64,000 nucleotides of DNA from Klebsiella indica (GCF_005860775.1 NZ_VCHQ01000011.1:62001-126000), one strand, 5' to 3'; positions 1 through 10,949 are shown, counted from the first letter of the stretch. The notes: generated by a model from the sequence alone, not told the origin. Translations and numbers: made by a program.

Positions 1-1527
1 GTTGCCGACGATAGCGCCCTGCACGCGGTGCTTGGCTATATGCCGCAGAAATTTGGCCTGTATGAAGATCTGACGGTCATGGAAAACCTGATCCTCTACG
101 CCGACCTGCGCAGCGTCACCGGCGCAGCACGGGAGAAGACCTTTGCCCGACTGCTGGAGTTTACCTCACTTGGTCCCTTTACCAGCCGACTGGCGGGCAA
201 GCTTTCCGGCGGTATGAAGCAAAAACTCGGTCTGGCCTGTACCCTTGTCGGCGAACCTCAGGTGTTGCTGCTGGACGAACCCGGCGTCGGCGTCGATCCC
301 ATCTCGCGTCGTGAATTGTGGCAAATGGTCCACGAACTGGCGGGCGACGGGATGCTGATCCTCTGGAGTACCTCCTATCTTGATGAGGCCGAACAGTGCC
401 GTGACGTGCTGTTGATGAACGAAGGCCAGCTTCTTTACCAGGGCCCGCCAAAAGAGCTGACTCAGACGATGATGGGACGCAGTTTTTTAATCTCCAGCGC
501 TGAGGAAAATAACCGCCGTCTGCTCCAGCGGACGCTGAAATTGCCGCAGGTGAGCGATGGCGTGATTCAGGGGAAATCGGTGCGCCTGATCCTCAAAAAA
601 AATGCCAACATCCGCGACCTACAGAACGCCGCCGATATGCCAACGCTGGATGTGACCGAAACCGCTCCGCGCTTTGAAGACGCCTTTATTGACCTGCTCG
701 GCGGTGCCAATACCGCTGAATCGCCGCTGGGGAAAATCATCCATACTGTTGAAGGCGCTCATGACGAGACGGTGATTGAAGCGCAGGCGCTGACGAAGAA
801 ATTCGCTGATTTCGCCGCCACCGACCATGTCGATTTCCAGGTTAAGCGCGGCGAAATCTTCGGCCTCCTCGGCCCTAACGGCGCAGGCAAGTCCACCACC
901 TTCAAAATGATGTGCGGACTGCTGGTGCCCACCTCCGGTAAAGCGCTGGTTCTGGGCATGGATCTCAAAGTCAGCTCCGGCAAGGCGCGCCAGCATCTCG
1001 GCTATATGGCGCAGAAATTCTCACTCTATGGCAATCTTACCGTCGAGCAAAATCTGCGCTTCTTCTCCGGCGTTTACGGCCTGCGCGGGCGCCTGCAGGA
1101 CGCAAAGATCGCCAGCATGAGCGAGGCTTTCGGCCTGAAAAGTATTGCCCGGCAGGCGGCCGATGACCTGCCGCTCGGTTATAAGCAGCGTCTGGCGCTG
1201 GCCTGTTCACTGATGCATGAGCCGGATATCCTGTTTCTTGATGAACCCACTTCCGGGGTCGATCCTCTCACCCGCCGCGAGTTCTGGCTGCATATCAACA
1301 GCATGGTGGATAAAGGCGTGACGGTAATGGTGACCACCCACTTTATGGATGAAGCGGAATATTGCGATCGCATCGGCCTGGTCTACCACGGCAAACTGAT
1401 CGCCAGCGGTACACCGGACGACCTGAAAGCCCAGGCGGCGGATGATCAACAGCCAGACCCGACGATGGAACAAGCCTTTATTACCCTCATCCACGACTGG
1501 GATAAGGAGAACGCTGGTGAGCGCTAA
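1..1527 (+). CDS. ybhF: YbhF, tandem ABC ATPase of the YbhFSR exporter (5' end outside window)
   Basis: Cytoplasmic ATPase of a multidrug/cation ABC-2 exporter with YbhS and YbhR as membrane partners. The frame is open from base 1, so the start codon and about 70 N-terminal residues, including the first Walker A, lie outside the window. The visible part holds the first cassette's signature (KLSGGMKQK) and Walker B ([11 protein letters not shown]), then a complete second cassette with Walker A (GPNGAGKST) and Walker B ([11 protein letters not shown]). The second signature is degenerate (LPLGYKQRL). Two fused cassettes in one chain is the normal YbhF architecture (about 578 residues). The 3' end overlaps ybhS, implying one operon. 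Confidence 0.95.
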   Translation, partial: VADDSALHAVLGYMPQKFGLYEDLTVMENLILYADLRSVTGAAREKTFARLLEFTSLGPFTSRLAGKLSGGMKQKLGLACTLVGEPQVLLLDEPGVGVDPISRRELWQMVHELAGDGMLILWSTSYLDEAEQCRDVLLMNEGQLLYQGPPKELTQTMMGRSFLISSAEENNRRLLQRTLKLPQVSDGVIQGKSVRLILKKNANIRDLQNAADMPTLDVTETAPRFEDAFIDLLGGANTAESPLGKIIHTVEGAHDETVIEAQALTKKFADFAATDHVDFQVKRGEIFGLLGPNGAGKSTTFKMMCGLLVPTSGKALVLGMDLKVSSGKARQHLGYMAQKFSLYGNLTVEQNLRFFSGVYGLRGRLQDAKIASMSEAFGLKSIARQAADDLPLGYKQRLALACSLMHEPDILFLDEPTSGVDPLTRREFWLHINSMVDKGVTVMVTTHFMDEAEYCDRIGLVYHGKLIASGTPDDLKAQAADDQQPDPTMEQAFITLIHDWDKENAGER

Positions 1528-2650
1528 AATACTATCGTGGCGGCGCGTGCGCGCCTTGTGCGTCAAAGAGACCCGGCAGATAGTCCGCGACCCCAGCAGT
1601 TGGTTGATTGCGGTGGTGATCCCGCTGCTACTGCTGTTTATTTTTGGCTATGGTATTAATCTTGACTCCAGTAAGCTGCGGGTCGGCGTATTGCTGGAAC
1701 AGCAGAGTGAAGACGCGCTGGATTTCGTCCACGCCATGACCGGTTCACCCTACATTGACGCTACCATTAGCGACAACCGCCAGCAGTTAATGCAAATGAT
1801 GCAGGCCGGGCAAATCCGCGCGCTGGTGGTGGTGCCGGTAGATTTCGCGCAGAAGATGGCTCGCCCAGGGGATAGCGCGCCAATCCAGCTTATCACCGAT
1901 GGCAGCGAACCGAACACCGCGAATTTTGCCCAGAACTACGTCGAGGGTATCTGGCAAATCTGGCAGCAACAGCAAGCGGAAGATCGTGGTGAAACCTTCG
2001 AGCCGCTGATTGATGTCAGGGCCCGCTACTGGTTTAATCCGGCGACCATCAGTCAGCACTTTATTATCCCTGGTGCAATCACCATCATTATGACGGTAGT
2101 CGGCGCGATTCTGACTTCGCTGGTGGTGGCCCGCGAGTGGGAGCGCGGCACCATGGAGGCACTGCTGTCGACCGAAATTACCCGCGCCGAACTGCTGCTG
2201 TGTAAGCTGATCCCCTACTACTTCCTCGGCATGCTGGCGATGCTGCTTTGCATGCTGGTGGCGGTATTTATTCTCGACGTGCCGTTTCGCGGTTCGCTGA
2301 TGATCCTGTTTTTTATCGCCAGTCTATTTTTACTGAGTACGCTGGGAATGGGGCTACTGATTTCCACTATCACCCGCAACCAGTTCAACGCCGCCCAGGT
2401 CGCGCTAAATGCCGCATTTTTGCCGTCAATTATGTTGTCCGGATTTATTTTTCAGATAGACAGTATGCCAGCGATAATCCGCGCGGTGACCTACGTGATC
2501 CCGGCGCGCTATTTTGTCAGCACCCTGCAAAGCCTGTTTCTGGCGGGCAATATTCCGGTGGTGCTGCTGGTAAACGTCATGTTCCTGATCGCTTCAGCGG
2601 TGATGTTTATCGGCCTGACGTGGCTGAAAACCCGACGTCGACTGGATTAA
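1517..2650 (+). CDS. ybhS: YbhS, ABC-2 type permease of YbhFSR
   Basis: Inner-membrane permease of the YbhFSR exporter, 377 residues, the same length as E. coli YbhS. The start is GTG at 1517, inside the end of ybhF: it gives the family N-terminus and follows an AAGGAG ribosome site at 1504-1509. An upstream in-frame ATG at 1442 would add 25 residues that read as shadow of ybhF. One hydrophobic segment lies near residues 20-40, then a large periplasmic loop, then five or so membrane spans in the C-terminal half, typical of the ABC2_membrane family. Confidence 0.95.
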   Translation: MSAKILSWRRVRALCVKETRQIVRDPSSWLIAVVIPLLLLFIFGYGINLDSSKLRVGVLLEQQSEDALDFVHAMTGSPYIDATISDNRQQLMQMMQAGQIRALVVVPVDFAQKMARPGDSAPIQLITDGSEPNTANFAQNYVEGIWQIWQQQQAEDRGETFEPLIDVRARYWFNPATISQHFIIPGAITIIMTVVGAILTSLVVAREWERGTMEALLSTEITRAELLLCKLIPYYFLGMLAMLLCMLVAVFILDVPFRGSLMILFFIASLFLLSTLGMGLLISTITRNQFNAAQVALNAAFLPSIMLSGFIFQIDSMPAIIRAVTYVIPARYFVSTLQSLFLAGNIPVVLLVNVMFLIASAVMFIGLTWLKTRRRLD

Positions 2651-2654
2651 TCCT

Positions 2655-2735
2655 GGCCCGCGTATTTTGCCCGGCGGCGCCATGGGTACCGGACCTGCGG
2701 GCCATGCAGACCCGGTAAGCGCAGCGCCACCCGAC
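2655..2735. repeat. REP/BIME-like palindromic repeat between ybhS and ybhR
   Basis: The 99-bp gap between two genes of one operon carries GC-rich palindromic sequence. A module CCCGGTAAGCGCAGCGCCAC at 2711-2730 is the REP core read on the opposite strand, a degenerate REP half lies at 2668-2682, and 7-bp arms GGCCCGC/GCGGGCC lie at 2655-2661 and 2697-2703. Intercistronic REP elements usually act as mRNA 3'-end stabilisers or gyrase/IHF contacts. The role here is inference. Confidence 0.65.
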
Positions 2736-2749
2736 ATGAGGACGGTACT

Positions 2750-3856
2750 ATGTTTCATCGCTTATGGACACTGATCCGCAAAGAGTTGCAGTCGCTGTTG
2801 CGCGAACCGCAAACGCGGGCGATTTTGATTATGCCAGTGCTGATTCAGGTGCTGTTGTTTCCTTTCGCCGCGACGCTGGAAGTCACCAATGCCACCATCG
2901 CTGTCTATAGCGAAGACAACGGCCAGCACGCGGTGGAACTGACTCAGCGCTTCGCTCGCGCCAAAGCCTTCCCCCACGTCCTGTTGCTGAAAAGCCCGCA
3001 GGAGATAGGGCCAACCATCAATGAACAAAAAGCGCTACTGGTCGTGCGCTTTCCGCCGGATTTCTCGCGCAATCTGGATAGCTGGCAGGCCGCGCAGCTC
3101 CAGCTACTGCTGGATGGACGGAATTCGAATAGCGCGCAAATCGCCGCTAACTATCTCCAGCAGATTGTTAAAAACTATCAGCAGGAACTGATGGCGGGAA
3201 AAACAACCCTGAACAACAGTGAGCTGGTCGTGCGTAACTGGTATAACCCGAATCTCGATTACAAATGGTTCGTAGTACCGTCGCTGATCGCGATGATCAC
3301 CACTATCGGCGTGCTGATCGTCACCTCCCTTTCCGTTGCCCGCGAACGCGAACAGGGCACGCTCGATCAGTTGCTGGTCTCGCCGCTGGCGACCTGGCAG
3401 ATTTTTATCGGCAAAGCGGTACCGGCACTGATTGTCGCCACTCTGCAGGCAACCATCGTACTGGTCGTGGGGATCTGGGGCTATCAGATTCCCTTTGCCG
3501 GTTCGCTGCTGCTATTTTACTTCACGATGATTATTTATGGCTTATCGCTGGTAGGATTCGGGCTGCTGATTTCATCGCTGTGCTCCACGCAGCAGCAGGC
3601 GTTTATCGGCGTATTCGTCTTTATGATGCCGGCGATTCTGCTCTCGGGCTACGTTTCGCCAGTGGAGAATATGCCGCAATGGTTACAGGACGTCACGTGG
3701 ATAAATCCTATCCGTCACTTTACCGATATCACCAAGCAGATCTATCTGAAGGATGCGAGTCTGGAAATTGTATGGGGAAGTTTGTGGCCGCTATTAGTCA
3801 TAGCGGCCACCACTGGCTCAGTTGCGTATGCGATGTTTCGCAGAAAGATTGCCTGA
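2750..3856 (+). CDS. ybhR: YbhR, ABC-2 type permease of YbhFSR
   Basis: Second inner-membrane permease of the exporter, 368 residues, equal to E. coli YbhR and homologous to YbhS. It has an N-terminal membrane anchor (about residues 20-45), a periplasmic domain to about 170, then five or six membrane spans ending in a short basic tail. ATG at 2750 follows GAGGACGGTACT. It is separated from ybhS by a REP-like repeat but is in the same direction and almost certainly the same transcription unit. Confidence 0.95.
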   Translation: MFHRLWTLIRKELQSLLREPQTRAILIMPVLIQVLLFPFAATLEVTNATIAVYSEDNGQHAVELTQRFARAKAFPHVLLLKSPQEIGPTINEQKALLVVRFPPDFSRNLDSWQAAQLQLLLDGRNSNSAQIAANYLQQIVKNYQQELMAGKTTLNNSELVVRNWYNPNLDYKWFVVPSLIAMITTIGVLIVTSLSVAREREQGTLDQLLVSPLATWQIFIGKAVPALIVATLQATIVLVVGIWGYQIPFAGSLLLFYFTMIIYGLSLVGFGLLISSLCSTQQQAFIGVFVFMMPAILLSGYVSPVENMPQWLQDVTWINPIRHFTDITKQIYLKDASLEIVWGSLWPLLVIAATTGSVAYAMFRRKIA

Positions 3857-3904
3857 TTCCCGCCATCGTTCAAACCACAACGGACAGGCTGTCCTGTTGC
3901 ATAG

Positions 3905-4342
3905 CTACCGATGCTTCTGGGGATTCACGGCGCTGTCGCCTTGCTGTAGCCCGAAAGCTTTAGGGTAGCGGTTTTTATCTTTCGCCAGCAGCGACACAAT
4001 CGCCGGACCGGCCAGTATTGCCAGCCCGGCAAGGGCCAACAGCAGATTATTGTGCAGCACGCGCGACAGCAGCCACAGCACGATAACCGCCGCGCCGAAG
4101 TACCAGGTGGTGGTGAGTTCCTCAAGGAAATCACCCACATCGCGCCAGCGCTCATCGTGGTGACGCTGCAAAAACAGCATCGCCAGTAGCGTGACGCCAT
4201 ACAGCACACACAAACCTAACCCGACACGTACCAGCGCGCCGCTCATCCAGCCTGCCACCAGTACCGCCACGACCAGTAGATGCAACATAATCTGCCAGCA
4301 ACTAAGACCCGTTGCGACGCGTACACGTTGTTGCCACTTCAT
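3905..4342 (-). CDS. ybhQ: YbhQ, small inner-membrane protein
   Basis: Integral membrane protein of 145 residues with about four hydrophobic segments. It is colinear with E. coli YbhQ (about 136 residues) over the first 125 residues, after which the C-terminus differs and is slightly longer. Function unknown in the family. It is convergent with ybhR (48-bp gap) and divergent from ybhP, so it is probably monocistronic with its promoter in the 131-bp gap at 4343-4473. Confidence 0.9.
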   Translation of the reverse strand: MKWQQRVRVATGLSCWQIMLHLLVVAVLVAGWMSGALVRVGLGLCVLYGVTLLAMLFLQRHHDERWRDVGDFLEELTTTWYFGAAVIVLWLLSRVLHNNLLLALAGLAILAGPAIVSLLAKDKNRYPKAFGLQQGDSAVNPQKHR

Positions 4343-4473
4343 GGCTTCTCTCCTGAAGGATTTTTCTCTGCTACTCAGAGTACCGCACTTTACGGAAAAT
4401 TCCGTATCGCCGCATCTTTTTGTGACCTCGACTACACTATTTTATTCAGGAAAGCGACATTGACTGGAGAAAT

Positions 4474-5235
4474 ATGACCGAGCAAACGCGGCGATTTTCG
4501 TTAAACGTGCTGACAATTAACACCCATAAAGGCTTTACCGCGTTTAACCGACGCTTCATTTTGCCCGAATTACGCGAAGCGGTACGCAGCGTCAGAGCCG
4601 ACATTGTTTGCCTGCAGGAAGTGATGGGCGCGCACGAAATTTATCCGTTGCGGTTCGAAAACTGGCCGGAGACGCCCCACTATGAATTTCTCGCCGACAC
4701 GATGTGGAACAATTATGCCTATGGGCGCAATGCCGTTTATCCGGAAGGGCATCACGGCAATGCGGTGCTGTCGCGCTTTCCTATCGAACATTATCAAAAC
4801 CTTGACGTTTCGGTCGGTAATAGCGAAAAACGCGGCCTGCTCTACTGCCGCATCGTGCCGCCCGAAAGCGAAACAACGCTCCATTTGATCTGCGTGCATC
4901 TGGGGCTGCGCGCGCATCAGCGTCAGGCCCAGCTCGCAATGCTGGCGTCGTGGGTGAACAGCCTCCCCACGGGGGAGCCGGTTGTGGTAGCGGGGGATTT
5001 TAACGACTGGCGGCAACAGGCTAACCGGCAGCTCAAAACGCAGGCCGGTCTGGACGAAATTTTTACCCGCGCCAGGGGACGCCCGGCGCGGACTTTTCCG
5101 GTCCGTTTCCCGCTGCTGCGCCTCGATCGCATTTATGTCAAAAATGCACATGCCAGCCGACCTCAAATGCTGGCCTTAAAACAGTGGCGTCATCTGTCCG
5201 ATCATGCACCGCTTAGCGTGGAGATTTATCTGTGA
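4474..5235 (+). CDS. ybhP: YbhP, endonuclease/exonuclease/phosphatase-family protein
   Basis: Cytoplasmic protein of 253 residues, same length as E. coli YbhP. EEP-fold (DNase I-like) landmarks are visible: LTINTHKG near the start, CLQEVMG with the metal-binding Glu, AGDFNDW and SDHAPLS at the C-terminus. A phosphodiesterase or phosphatase role, perhaps on lipids, is suggested by operon partners ClsB and YbhN, but the substrate is unknown. GGAGAA precedes the ATG. The last four bases overlap the GTG start of clsB, so translation is coupled. Confidence 0.93.
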   Translation: MTEQTRRFSLNVLTINTHKGFTAFNRRFILPELREAVRSVRADIVCLQEVMGAHEIYPLRFENWPETPHYEFLADTMWNNYAYGRNAVYPEGHHGNAVLSRFPIEHYQNLDVSVGNSEKRGLLYCRIVPPESETTLHLICVHLGLRAHQRQAQLAMLASWVNSLPTGEPVVVAGDFNDWRQQANRQLKTQAGLDEIFTRARGRPARTFPVRFPLLRLDRIYVKNAHASRPQMLALKQWRHLSDHAPLSVEIYL

Positions 5236-6476
5236 AATGTCGCTGGCAGGAAGGAAACCGCATTCAGCTCTTAGAAAACGGCGATAACTATTATCCGGCG
5301 GTATTTGCCGCTATTGGTCGCGCGCGACAGCGGGTGATCCTCGAATCCTTTATCTGGTTTGAAGATGACGTTGGCTGGCAACTCCATGCGGTGCTGCTAC
5401 GGGCTGCCCGGCGCGGCGTTCGCGTGGAAGTTCTGCTCGACGGCTACGGCTCACCGGATTTAAGCGATCGTTTTGTCGGCGAGCTCACCGCGGCCGGGGT
5501 GATTTTTCGCTACTACGACCCGCGCCCACGCATGTTCGGCATGCGTACCAATTTGTTCCGCCGCATGCATCGCAAAATCGTGGTAATCGACGACGTCATC
5601 GCCTTTGTCGGCGGAATTAACTACTCCGCCGAGCATATGACCGGTTACGGCCCGGAGGCCAAACAGGATTACGCCGTCCAGGTCGAAGGGCCGGTCGTAC
5701 TCGACATTCTGCAATTTGAACTCGACAATCTGCCCGCCAGCGAAGCCACGCGCCGCTGGTGGTGGCGGCGTCGACATAAGCCCGAAGTTAACCTTCATCC
5801 CGGCGAGGCTCAGGCGCTGTTTATCTGGCGTGACAATCAGGAACATCGCGACGATATTGAACGTCACTATCTGAAGATGCTGACCAGCGCACGCCGGGAA
5901 GTGATTATCGCCAACGCCTACTTCTTTCCCGGTTACCGGCTGCTGCACGCCATGCGCAACGCCGCCCGCCGCGGCGTGCGCGTCAAGTTAATCGTTCAGG
6001 GTGAGCCGGATATCCCGATTGTCAAATTCGGCGCACGCTTGCTCTACCATTACCTGGTCAAAGGCGGGGTACAGATTTTTGAATATCGCCGCCGCCCGCT
6101 ACATGGCAAAGTCGCGCTGGCGGACGACCACTGGGCGACTGTCGGATCCAGCAACCTCGATCCGCTCAGCCTGTCGCTGAATCTGGAAGCCAACCTGGTT
6201 ATCCACGACCGCGAGTTTAATCAGACGCTGCGCGACAATCTAAACGGATTGATCGCCAACGACTGCCGCCAGGTTGATAAGCGCATTCTTTCCAGACGCA
6301 CCGGATGGCGGCTCGGCGTCAGCGTCCTGGCATTTCACTTCCTGCGCCATTTCCCGGCCTGGGTCGGCTGGCTACCGGCGCATACGCCGCGACTGTCGCG
6401 CGTCCCGCCGCCGGTACAGCCAGAAATAGAAACTCAGGACCGGGCAGAACCCGAAAACCAGGAGGTAAAACCCTGA
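5232..6476 (+). CDS. clsB: Cardiolipin synthase B
   Basis: Phospholipase D-superfamily enzyme that makes cardiolipin and can make phosphatidylglycerol at the inner membrane; 414 residues against 413 in E. coli. Two HKD catalytic motifs are visible: HRKIVVIDD near residue 113 and HGKVALADD near residue 293. The start is GTG at 5232, overlapping the ybhP stop (GTGA). The TGA stop shares one base with the ATG of ybhN. The ybhP-clsB-ybhN order is conserved in E. coli, fitting a shared phospholipid function. Confidence 0.96.
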   Translation: MKCRWQEGNRIQLLENGDNYYPAVFAAIGRARQRVILESFIWFEDDVGWQLHAVLLRAARRGVRVEVLLDGYGSPDLSDRFVGELTAAGVIFRYYDPRPRMFGMRTNLFRRMHRKIVVIDDVIAFVGGINYSAEHMTGYGPEAKQDYAVQVEGPVVLDILQFELDNLPASEATRRWWWRRRHKPEVNLHPGEAQALFIWRDNQEHRDDIERHYLKMLTSARREVIIANAYFFPGYRLLHAMRNAARRGVRVKLIVQGEPDIPIVKFGARLLYHYLVKGGVQIFEYRRRPLHGKVALADDHWATVGSSNLDPLSLSLNLEANLVIHDREFNQTLRDNLNGLIANDCRQVDKRILSRRTGWRLGVSVLAFHFLRHFPAWVGWLPAHTPRLSRVPPPVQPEIETQDRAEPENQEVKP

Positions 6477-7444
6477 TGGCAAAATCGCACCCACGCTGGC
6501 GCAGGGTGAAAAAAATCCTTACGGCGCTCTTTTTTATCGCCGTGGTCGTGCTGCTGGTGATCTACGCGCAAAAAATTAACTGGCAGGAAGTCTGGAAAGT
6601 TATTCGCGACTATAATCGCGCGGCGCTGCTTAGCGCAATCGGCCTGGCTATCGCCAGCTACCTGATTTACGGCTGCTACGATCTGCTTGGGCGCGCATAT
6701 TGCGGCCACAGGCTGGCAAAGCGGCAGGTGATGCTGGTGTCATTTATCTGCTATGCCTTTAACCTGACGCTCAGCACCTGGGTTGGCGGTATCGGCATGC
6801 GCTATCGGCTTTACTCGCGTCTGGGGCTTAGCGGAGGCACCATTACCCGGATCTTCTCCCTGAGCATTACCACCAACTGGCTGGGGTATATCCTGCTCGG
6901 CGGCATCATCTTTAGCGCCGGGATGGTGCAGGTCCCGGAACGCTGGTATATCAGCCAGCAGTCGCTACAGATTCTGGGCACCGTTTTACTGCTGGTTTCC
7001 ACGTGCTATTTATGGGCCTGCGCCTTCGCTAAAAAACGTCACCTGACGATCAAAGGCCAGCGGCTGGTACTGCCTTCCTGGCGATTCGCGCTGCTGCAGA
7101 TGACGGTTTCCAGCCTCAACTGGATGGCGATGGGAGCGATTATCTGGTTATTGTTGGGGCCGCAGGTCGACTATTTCCTGGTGCTTGGCGTGCTGCTGGT
7201 CAGCAGTATCGCTGGCGTCATCGTGCATATTCCTGCCGGTATTGGCGTTCTCGAAGGGGTGTTTATCGCCATGCTGTCCGGAGAGGAGATCTCCCGTGGC
7301 GCCATTATTGCCGCCTTGCTCGCGTATCGCACATTGTATTATTTCCTGCCCCTGCTGTTCGCAACCATCGGTTATCTGATTCTGGAGAGTCAGGCAAAAC
7401 ATTTGCGGGAAAAGAATCAGCGCAGGCTGGCAGGAGAGAAGTGA
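6476..7444 (+). CDS. ybhN: YbhN, multi-pass membrane protein of the UPF0104/LPG_synthase_TM family
   Basis: Inner-membrane protein of 322 residues (E. coli about 318) with eight or so hydrophobic segments. It belongs to the family related to the flippase-like transmembrane half of MprF. The ATG at 6476 is chosen because AGGAGG sits at 6460-6465; a longer in-frame reading from 6305 is the shadow of clsB. Overlap with the clsB stop implies translational coupling. It is presumed to handle phospholipid made or remodelled by ClsB (inference). Confidence 0.92.
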   Translation: MAKSHPRWRRVKKILTALFFIAVVVLLVIYAQKINWQEVWKVIRDYNRAALLSAIGLAIASYLIYGCYDLLGRAYCGHRLAKRQVMLVSFICYAFNLTLSTWVGGIGMRYRLYSRLGLSGGTITRIFSLSITTNWLGYILLGGIIFSAGMVQVPERWYISQQSLQILGTVLLLVSTCYLWACAFAKKRHLTIKGQRLVLPSWRFALLQMTVSSLNWMAMGAIIWLLLGPQVDYFLVLGVLLVSSIAGVIVHIPAGIGVLEGVFIAMLSGEEISRGAIIAALLAYRTLYYFLPLLFATIGYLILESQAKHLREKNQRRLAGEK

Positions 7445-7449
7445 AAATC

Positions 7450-7476
7450 CCCCAGTCACGAATTATATGACCGGGG
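7450..7476. terminator. Hairpin between convergent ybhN and ybhL
   Basis: CCCC-A-GTCA pairs with TGAC-C-GGGG (9 positions with one A/C mismatch) around a 9-base loop, exactly in the 44-bp gap between the two convergent stop codons. There is no clear T-run on either side, so termination strength is uncertain. Confidence 0.4.
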
Positions 7477-7488
7477 ACATTACAATAC

Positions 7489-8193
7489 TCAGCGACGGTT
7501 GCCGAAGATACGCAGCAACATCAGGAACAGGTTAATAAAGTCCAGATACAGCGTCAAAGCACCAAGAATGGCGTATTTGCGCAGAGTGGAAGTATCGCGG
7601 ACATCTATCTGCTCGCCAATATTTTTCAGCTTCTGGGTGTCATAAGCGGTCAGGCCGACAAATACCAGCACTCCGATATAGGTCACCGCCCACATCAGCG
7701 CCTCACTCTTCAGCCAGAAGTTAACCAGCGACGCCAGCAGGATACCGATCAGCGCCATAAACAGCATATTACCGAAGCCGCTCAGATCCCGCTTAGTGGT
7801 ATAACCGTAGAGACTCATCACGCCAAACATCCCGCCAGCAACCACGAAAGTGCTGGCGATTGACGAGTAGGTATAGACGATGAAAATACTGGATAAGGTT
7901 AGCCCGGTTAGCGCCGAATAGAGCATAAACAGCGTTGTCGCCATCCCGGCGCTCAGTCGCTGTACCATACCCGAAAGCACGAATACCAACCCCAGTTGGG
8001 CAATGATCAGCCCGAAAAAGGTTATTTTACTGGAAAAAACAAACATCATAACGGCCGGAGTATTGGCGGCATACCACGCAATAAACGCGGTGAGCAGCAG
8101 CCCGACTGTCATCCAGCCATAAACCTGCGCCATATAGGTTTGTAGTCCGCTACGGCCCTGTACGAGGGTGCCGGAACGAGGGAATCTGTCCAT
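7489..8193 (-). CDS. ybhL: YbhL, Bax inhibitor-1 family membrane protein
   Basis: Inner-membrane protein of 234 residues, same length as E. coli YbhL, with seven hydrophobic segments and the BI-1/UPF0005 signature near the C-terminus (GLTAYDTQKLK). Family members act as pH-sensitive calcium leak channels; in enterobacteria the role is unsettled. A purine-rich TCAGGAGATAG precedes the ATG. In E. coli K-12 ybhM follows ybhL (from memory); here ybhL faces ybhN directly and no ybhM is present. Confidence 0.93.
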   Translation of the reverse strand: MDRFPRSGTLVQGRSGLQTYMAQVYGWMTVGLLLTAFIAWYAANTPAVMMFVFSSKITFFGLIIAQLGLVFVLSGMVQRLSAGMATTLFMLYSALTGLTLSSIFIVYTYSSIASTFVVAGGMFGVMSLYGYTTKRDLSGFGNMLFMALIGILLASLVNFWLKSEALMWAVTYIGVLVFVGLTAYDTQKLKNIGEQIDVRDTSTLRKYAILGALTLYLDFINLFLMLLRIFGNRR

Positions 8194-8237
8194 AACTATC
8201 TCCTGATGAACGGAATTTATCTTCTAAGCGTATCACA

Positions 8238-8690
8238 CTACCAACGTTCTGCCGCCTGCCGATCGCTATCTCGCGCATCCACCCAGCGCTCGCCTTCCGG
8301 CGTCGCCTCACGCTTCCAGAACGGCGCGCGGGTTTTCAGATAATCCATAATAAACTCCCCGGCGGCAAACGCGCTGCTGCGATGGGCACTGGTGACGCCG
8401 ACAAAAACAATCTCTTCCCCCGGCCACATCTCGCCGATACGGTGAATCACCGTTATCCGGCCCAGCGGCCAGCGCTGACGGGCGAGATCAACGATCTCCG
8501 TCAGCGATTTTTCCGTCATCCCCGGATAGTGTTCCAGCGTTAACGCCTTCACGCTGTCGCCAAGATTATGGTTACGCACCTTACCGGTAAATGTCACCAC
8601 CGCGCCGTCTTCATCACGCCCGGCAAGCCAGGCATACTCGTCGCCGACCTTAAAGCGGTCATGACTGACGATAATGCGGGTTTGCGTCAT
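8238..8690 (-). CDS. moaE: Molybdopterin synthase large subunit
   Basis: Converts cyclic pyranopterin monophosphate to molybdopterin with thiocarboxylated MoaD. 150 residues, as in E. coli. Family motifs visible: FTGKVRNHNLG, VTSAHRSSAF and the active-site region RAPFWKREATPEG with catalytic lysine. The ATG at 8690 is one base beyond the moaD stop, which favours it over an upstream in-frame ATG at 8732 that lies inside moaD. Last gene of the moa operon. Confidence 0.97.
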   Translation of the reverse strand: MTQTRIIVSHDRFKVGDEYAWLAGRDEDGAVVTFTGKVRNHNLGDSVKALTLEHYPGMTEKSLTEIVDLARQRWPLGRITVIHRIGEMWPGEEIVFVGVTSAHRSSAFAAGEFIMDYLKTRAPFWKREATPEGERWVDARDSDRQAAERW

Positions 8691-8691
8691 C

Positions 8692-8940
8692 TTATCCCCC
8701 GGTAACCGGTGGAAAGAACGCCACTTCATCACCCGCCGCCAGCGGATGATCGAAAGTGGTCAGCGTCTGATTCACTGCCGCCAGCAGTTTGCCCTCTTCC
8801 AGCGCCAGCGCCCAGCGACCGCCACGGGCGATCAGCTGCTGGCGAACGGCCTCAACCGTGGGGAGCCCATTTGGATCAAGAGTCAGGGAATCGGTGCCGA
8901 GCAGTTCGCGCACCTGAGCAAAAAAAAGTACGTTAATCAT
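8692..8940 (-). CDS. moaD: Molybdopterin synthase small (sulfur-carrier) subunit
   Basis: Ubiquitin-like sulfur carrier of 82 residues. The C-terminus ends in Gly-Gly (PPVTGG), the residue that is adenylated by MoeB and thiocarboxylated before sulfur transfer in MoaE. ATG at 8940 is two bases from the moaC stop. A longer in-frame reading to 9036 would run into moaC and is rejected. Confidence 0.97.
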   Translation of the reverse strand: MINVLFFAQVRELLGTDSLTLDPNGLPTVEAVRQQLIARGGRWALALEEGKLLAAVNQTLTTFDHPLAAGDEVAFFPPVTGG

Positions 8941-8942
8941 GG

Positions 8943-9422
8943 TTATTCTTCCACTCTGAAATCGCCGGATTTGCCGCCGCTTTTCGCCAGCAGGCGCACC
9001 GGGCCAATCACCATATCCTTCTGCACCGCTTTGCACATATCGTAAATCGTCAGCGCGGCGACGGACGCGGCGGTCAGGGCTTCCATCTCCACGCCGGTTT
9101 TGCCGGTCAGACGACAGAGCGATTCAATGCGCACCCGGTTGTGTTCGGGCTGCGCCTGCAGATTGACTTCGACTTTGCTCAGCATCAGCGGATGGCACAG
9201 CGGGATCAGCTCCCAGGTACGCTTTGCCGCCTGAATCCCGGCAATACGCGCGGTGGCGAAGACATCGCCTTTGTGATGGCTGCCGTCGATGATCATCGCA
9301 AGAGTCGTTGGCTGCATGTCGACATAAGCCTCGGCACGCGCTTCGCGAACCGTTTCCGCTTTCGCGGAAACATCGACCATGTGCGCTTCGCCCGCGGCGT
9401 TAATGTGGGTCAGTTGCGACAT
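8943..9422 (-). CDS. moaC: Cyclic pyranopterin monophosphate synthase
   Basis: Acts after MoaA to convert 3',8-cyclo-GTP into cPMP. 159 residues (E. coli 161). Conserved active-site features visible: the [13 protein letters not shown] stretch, PLCHPL with catalytic His, and the [11 protein letters not shown] segment. Three bases separate its start from the moaB stop. Confidence 0.97.
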   Translation of the reverse strand: MSQLTHINAAGEAHMVDVSAKAETVREARAEAYVDMQPTTLAMIIDGSHHKGDVFATARIAGIQAAKRTWELIPLCHPLMLSKVEVNLQAQPEHNRVRIESLCRLTGKTGVEMEALTAASVAALTIYDMCKAVQKDMVIGPVRLLAKSGGKSGDFRVEE

Positions 9423-9425
9423 AAC

Positions 9426-9938
9426 TTACTTCTTAATATGAGAGATAAAATTGCACGGACGGATGCGCGCATCGAGCTGCGGCGCAATAATATTGTCCCA
9501 TGCGGTACGACAGGCTTTGGTTGAGCCGGGCATCGCAAAAATTAGCGTGCGGTTCGCCATCCCGGCAACGGCCCGGGATTGCAGGGTCGAGGTGCCGATC
9601 TCTTCAAAAGAGAGCATACGGAACACCTCGCCAAAACCTTCCACTTCGCGGTCAAACAGCGGCAGCAGCGCCTCAGGTGTTTGATCGCCATCGGTAAAAC
9701 CGGTCCCGCCGGTGATCAACACCACCTGAACCTCTTCGCTGGCAATCCACGCCGACACCTGGGCGCGAATGGCATAGCGGTTTTCTTTGACAATCGCCTT
9801 ATCGACGACCATATGCCCCGCTTCCTGCGCCGTATCGCGCAGCCAGTGACCGGAGGTGTCGTCCTCTTCGCCACGGCGGCTGGAAACAGTGAGAATAGCA
9901 ATACGGGTCGGAATAAACTCAGCGCTGACCTGGCTCAT
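9426..9938 (-). CDS. moaB: MoaB, MogA/MoaB-fold molybdopterin protein
   Basis: 170 residues, same length as E. coli MoaB, with the MPT-binding GGTG motif (LITGGTGFTDGD) and a downstream PGST motif. In E. coli MoaB is dispensable and its reaction unclear, since MogA does the adenylylation. Kept in the standard moaABCDE order, 21 bp after moaA. Confidence 0.96.
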   Translation of the reverse strand: MSQVSAEFIPTRIAILTVSSRRGEEDDTSGHWLRDTAQEAGHMVVDKAIVKENRYAIRAQVSAWIASEEVQVVLITGGTGFTDGDQTPEALLPLFDREVEGFGEVFRMLSFEEIGTSTLQSRAVAGMANRTLIFAMPGSTKACRTAWDNIIAPQLDARIRPCNFISHIKK

Positions 9939-9959
9939 TTGATCGCTCCTTAAAATGCA

Positions 9960-10949
9960 TTATCCGCCAATATAGGACAGGTTCTGTGTAATACCGGTGT
10001 TGCCCTGGTGCAGGAAATGGGTCTGCTTTTTATGCGTTAACGCCTCGGCAATGCGCGCTTCCAGCTCCGGCTGCTGCTGTTCATCGGTGAGCAGATCGCG
10101 CAAATCGACTCCGCCCTCACCAAACAGACACAGATGCAATTTGCCGACGGAAGAGACGCGCAGACGGTTGCAGGTGACGCAGAAATCTTTCTCATACGGC
10201 ATAATGAGACCAATTTCGCCAACATAATCCGGATGACAAAACACCTGCGCCGGGCCATCGCTACGCTGGCGGATCTGGTGGATCCAGCCGCGGCGCAGCA
10301 GCGCGTCGCGCAGCACCATGCCAGAGATATGATGGCGGCGAAACAGCCCGCCGCCTTCGCCAGTTTCCATCAGTTCAATAAAACGCAGTTGAATGCGGCG
10401 CGGCTGGATCCATGCCAGAAAGGTGTCGAGCTGGTGGTGATTGACATCGCGCATCAGCACCGTGTTGACCTTAACTTTTTCGAAACCAGCGGCAAAGGCG
10501 GCGTCAATACCGTCCATTACCTGGTGAAACTTATCCTGACCGGTAATGGCGTAAAACTGGCGAGCGTCGAGGCTATCCACGCTGACGTTAATCGCCGTCA
10601 GCCCGGCGTCGCGCCAGCGTTCCACATCGCGCGCCAGCCGATAGCCGTTGGTGGTCACCGCAATCTGACGAATAGCAGCGTTTTCCCGCACGGCGGCGAT
10701 AATATCGGTGAAATCCCGACGCAGCGAGGGCTCGCCGCCGGTCAGACGCACCTTCTCCGTGCCCAGGGCCGCAAATGCGCGCGTGACATGACGCACCTCG
10801 TCCACGCTGAGAAAGCCTTTGTTGGTGACGGCGCCGGGTTGATACCCGTTGGGCAGACAATAGGTACAACGAAAGTTGCAGACGTCGGTAATTGACAGGC
10901 GCAAGTAATAAAACTTACGCGCGAATGCATCGGTAAGCTGTGAAGCCAT
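9960..10949 (-). CDS. moaA: GTP 3',8-cyclase, radical SAM enzyme of Moco synthesis
   Basis: First enzyme of molybdenum-cofactor synthesis, converting GTP to 3',8-cyclo-GTP. 329 residues, as in E. coli. The N-terminal radical SAM motif CNFRCTYC and the C-terminal second-cluster cysteines (CVTCNRLR and CLFGEG) are visible, and the chain ends in the conserved Gly-Gly. The ATG at 10949 matches E. coli and lies just after the Moco RNA element; the longer in-frame reading to 11024 would translate the riboswitch and is rejected. Confidence 0.97.
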   Translation of the reverse strand: MASQLTDAFARKFYYLRLSITDVCNFRCTYCLPNGYQPGAVTNKGFLSVDEVRHVTRAFAALGTEKVRLTGGEPSLRRDFTDIIAAVRENAAIRQIAVTTNGYRLARDVERWRDAGLTAINVSVDSLDARQFYAITGQDKFHQVMDGIDAAFAAGFEKVKVNTVLMRDVNHHQLDTFLAWIQPRRIQLRFIELMETGEGGGLFRRHHISGMVLRDALLRRGWIHQIRQRSDGPAQVFCHPDYVGEIGLIMPYEKDFCVTCNRLRVSSVGKLHLCLFGEGGVDLRDLLTDEQQQPELEARIAEALTHKKQTHFLHQGNTGITQNLSYIGG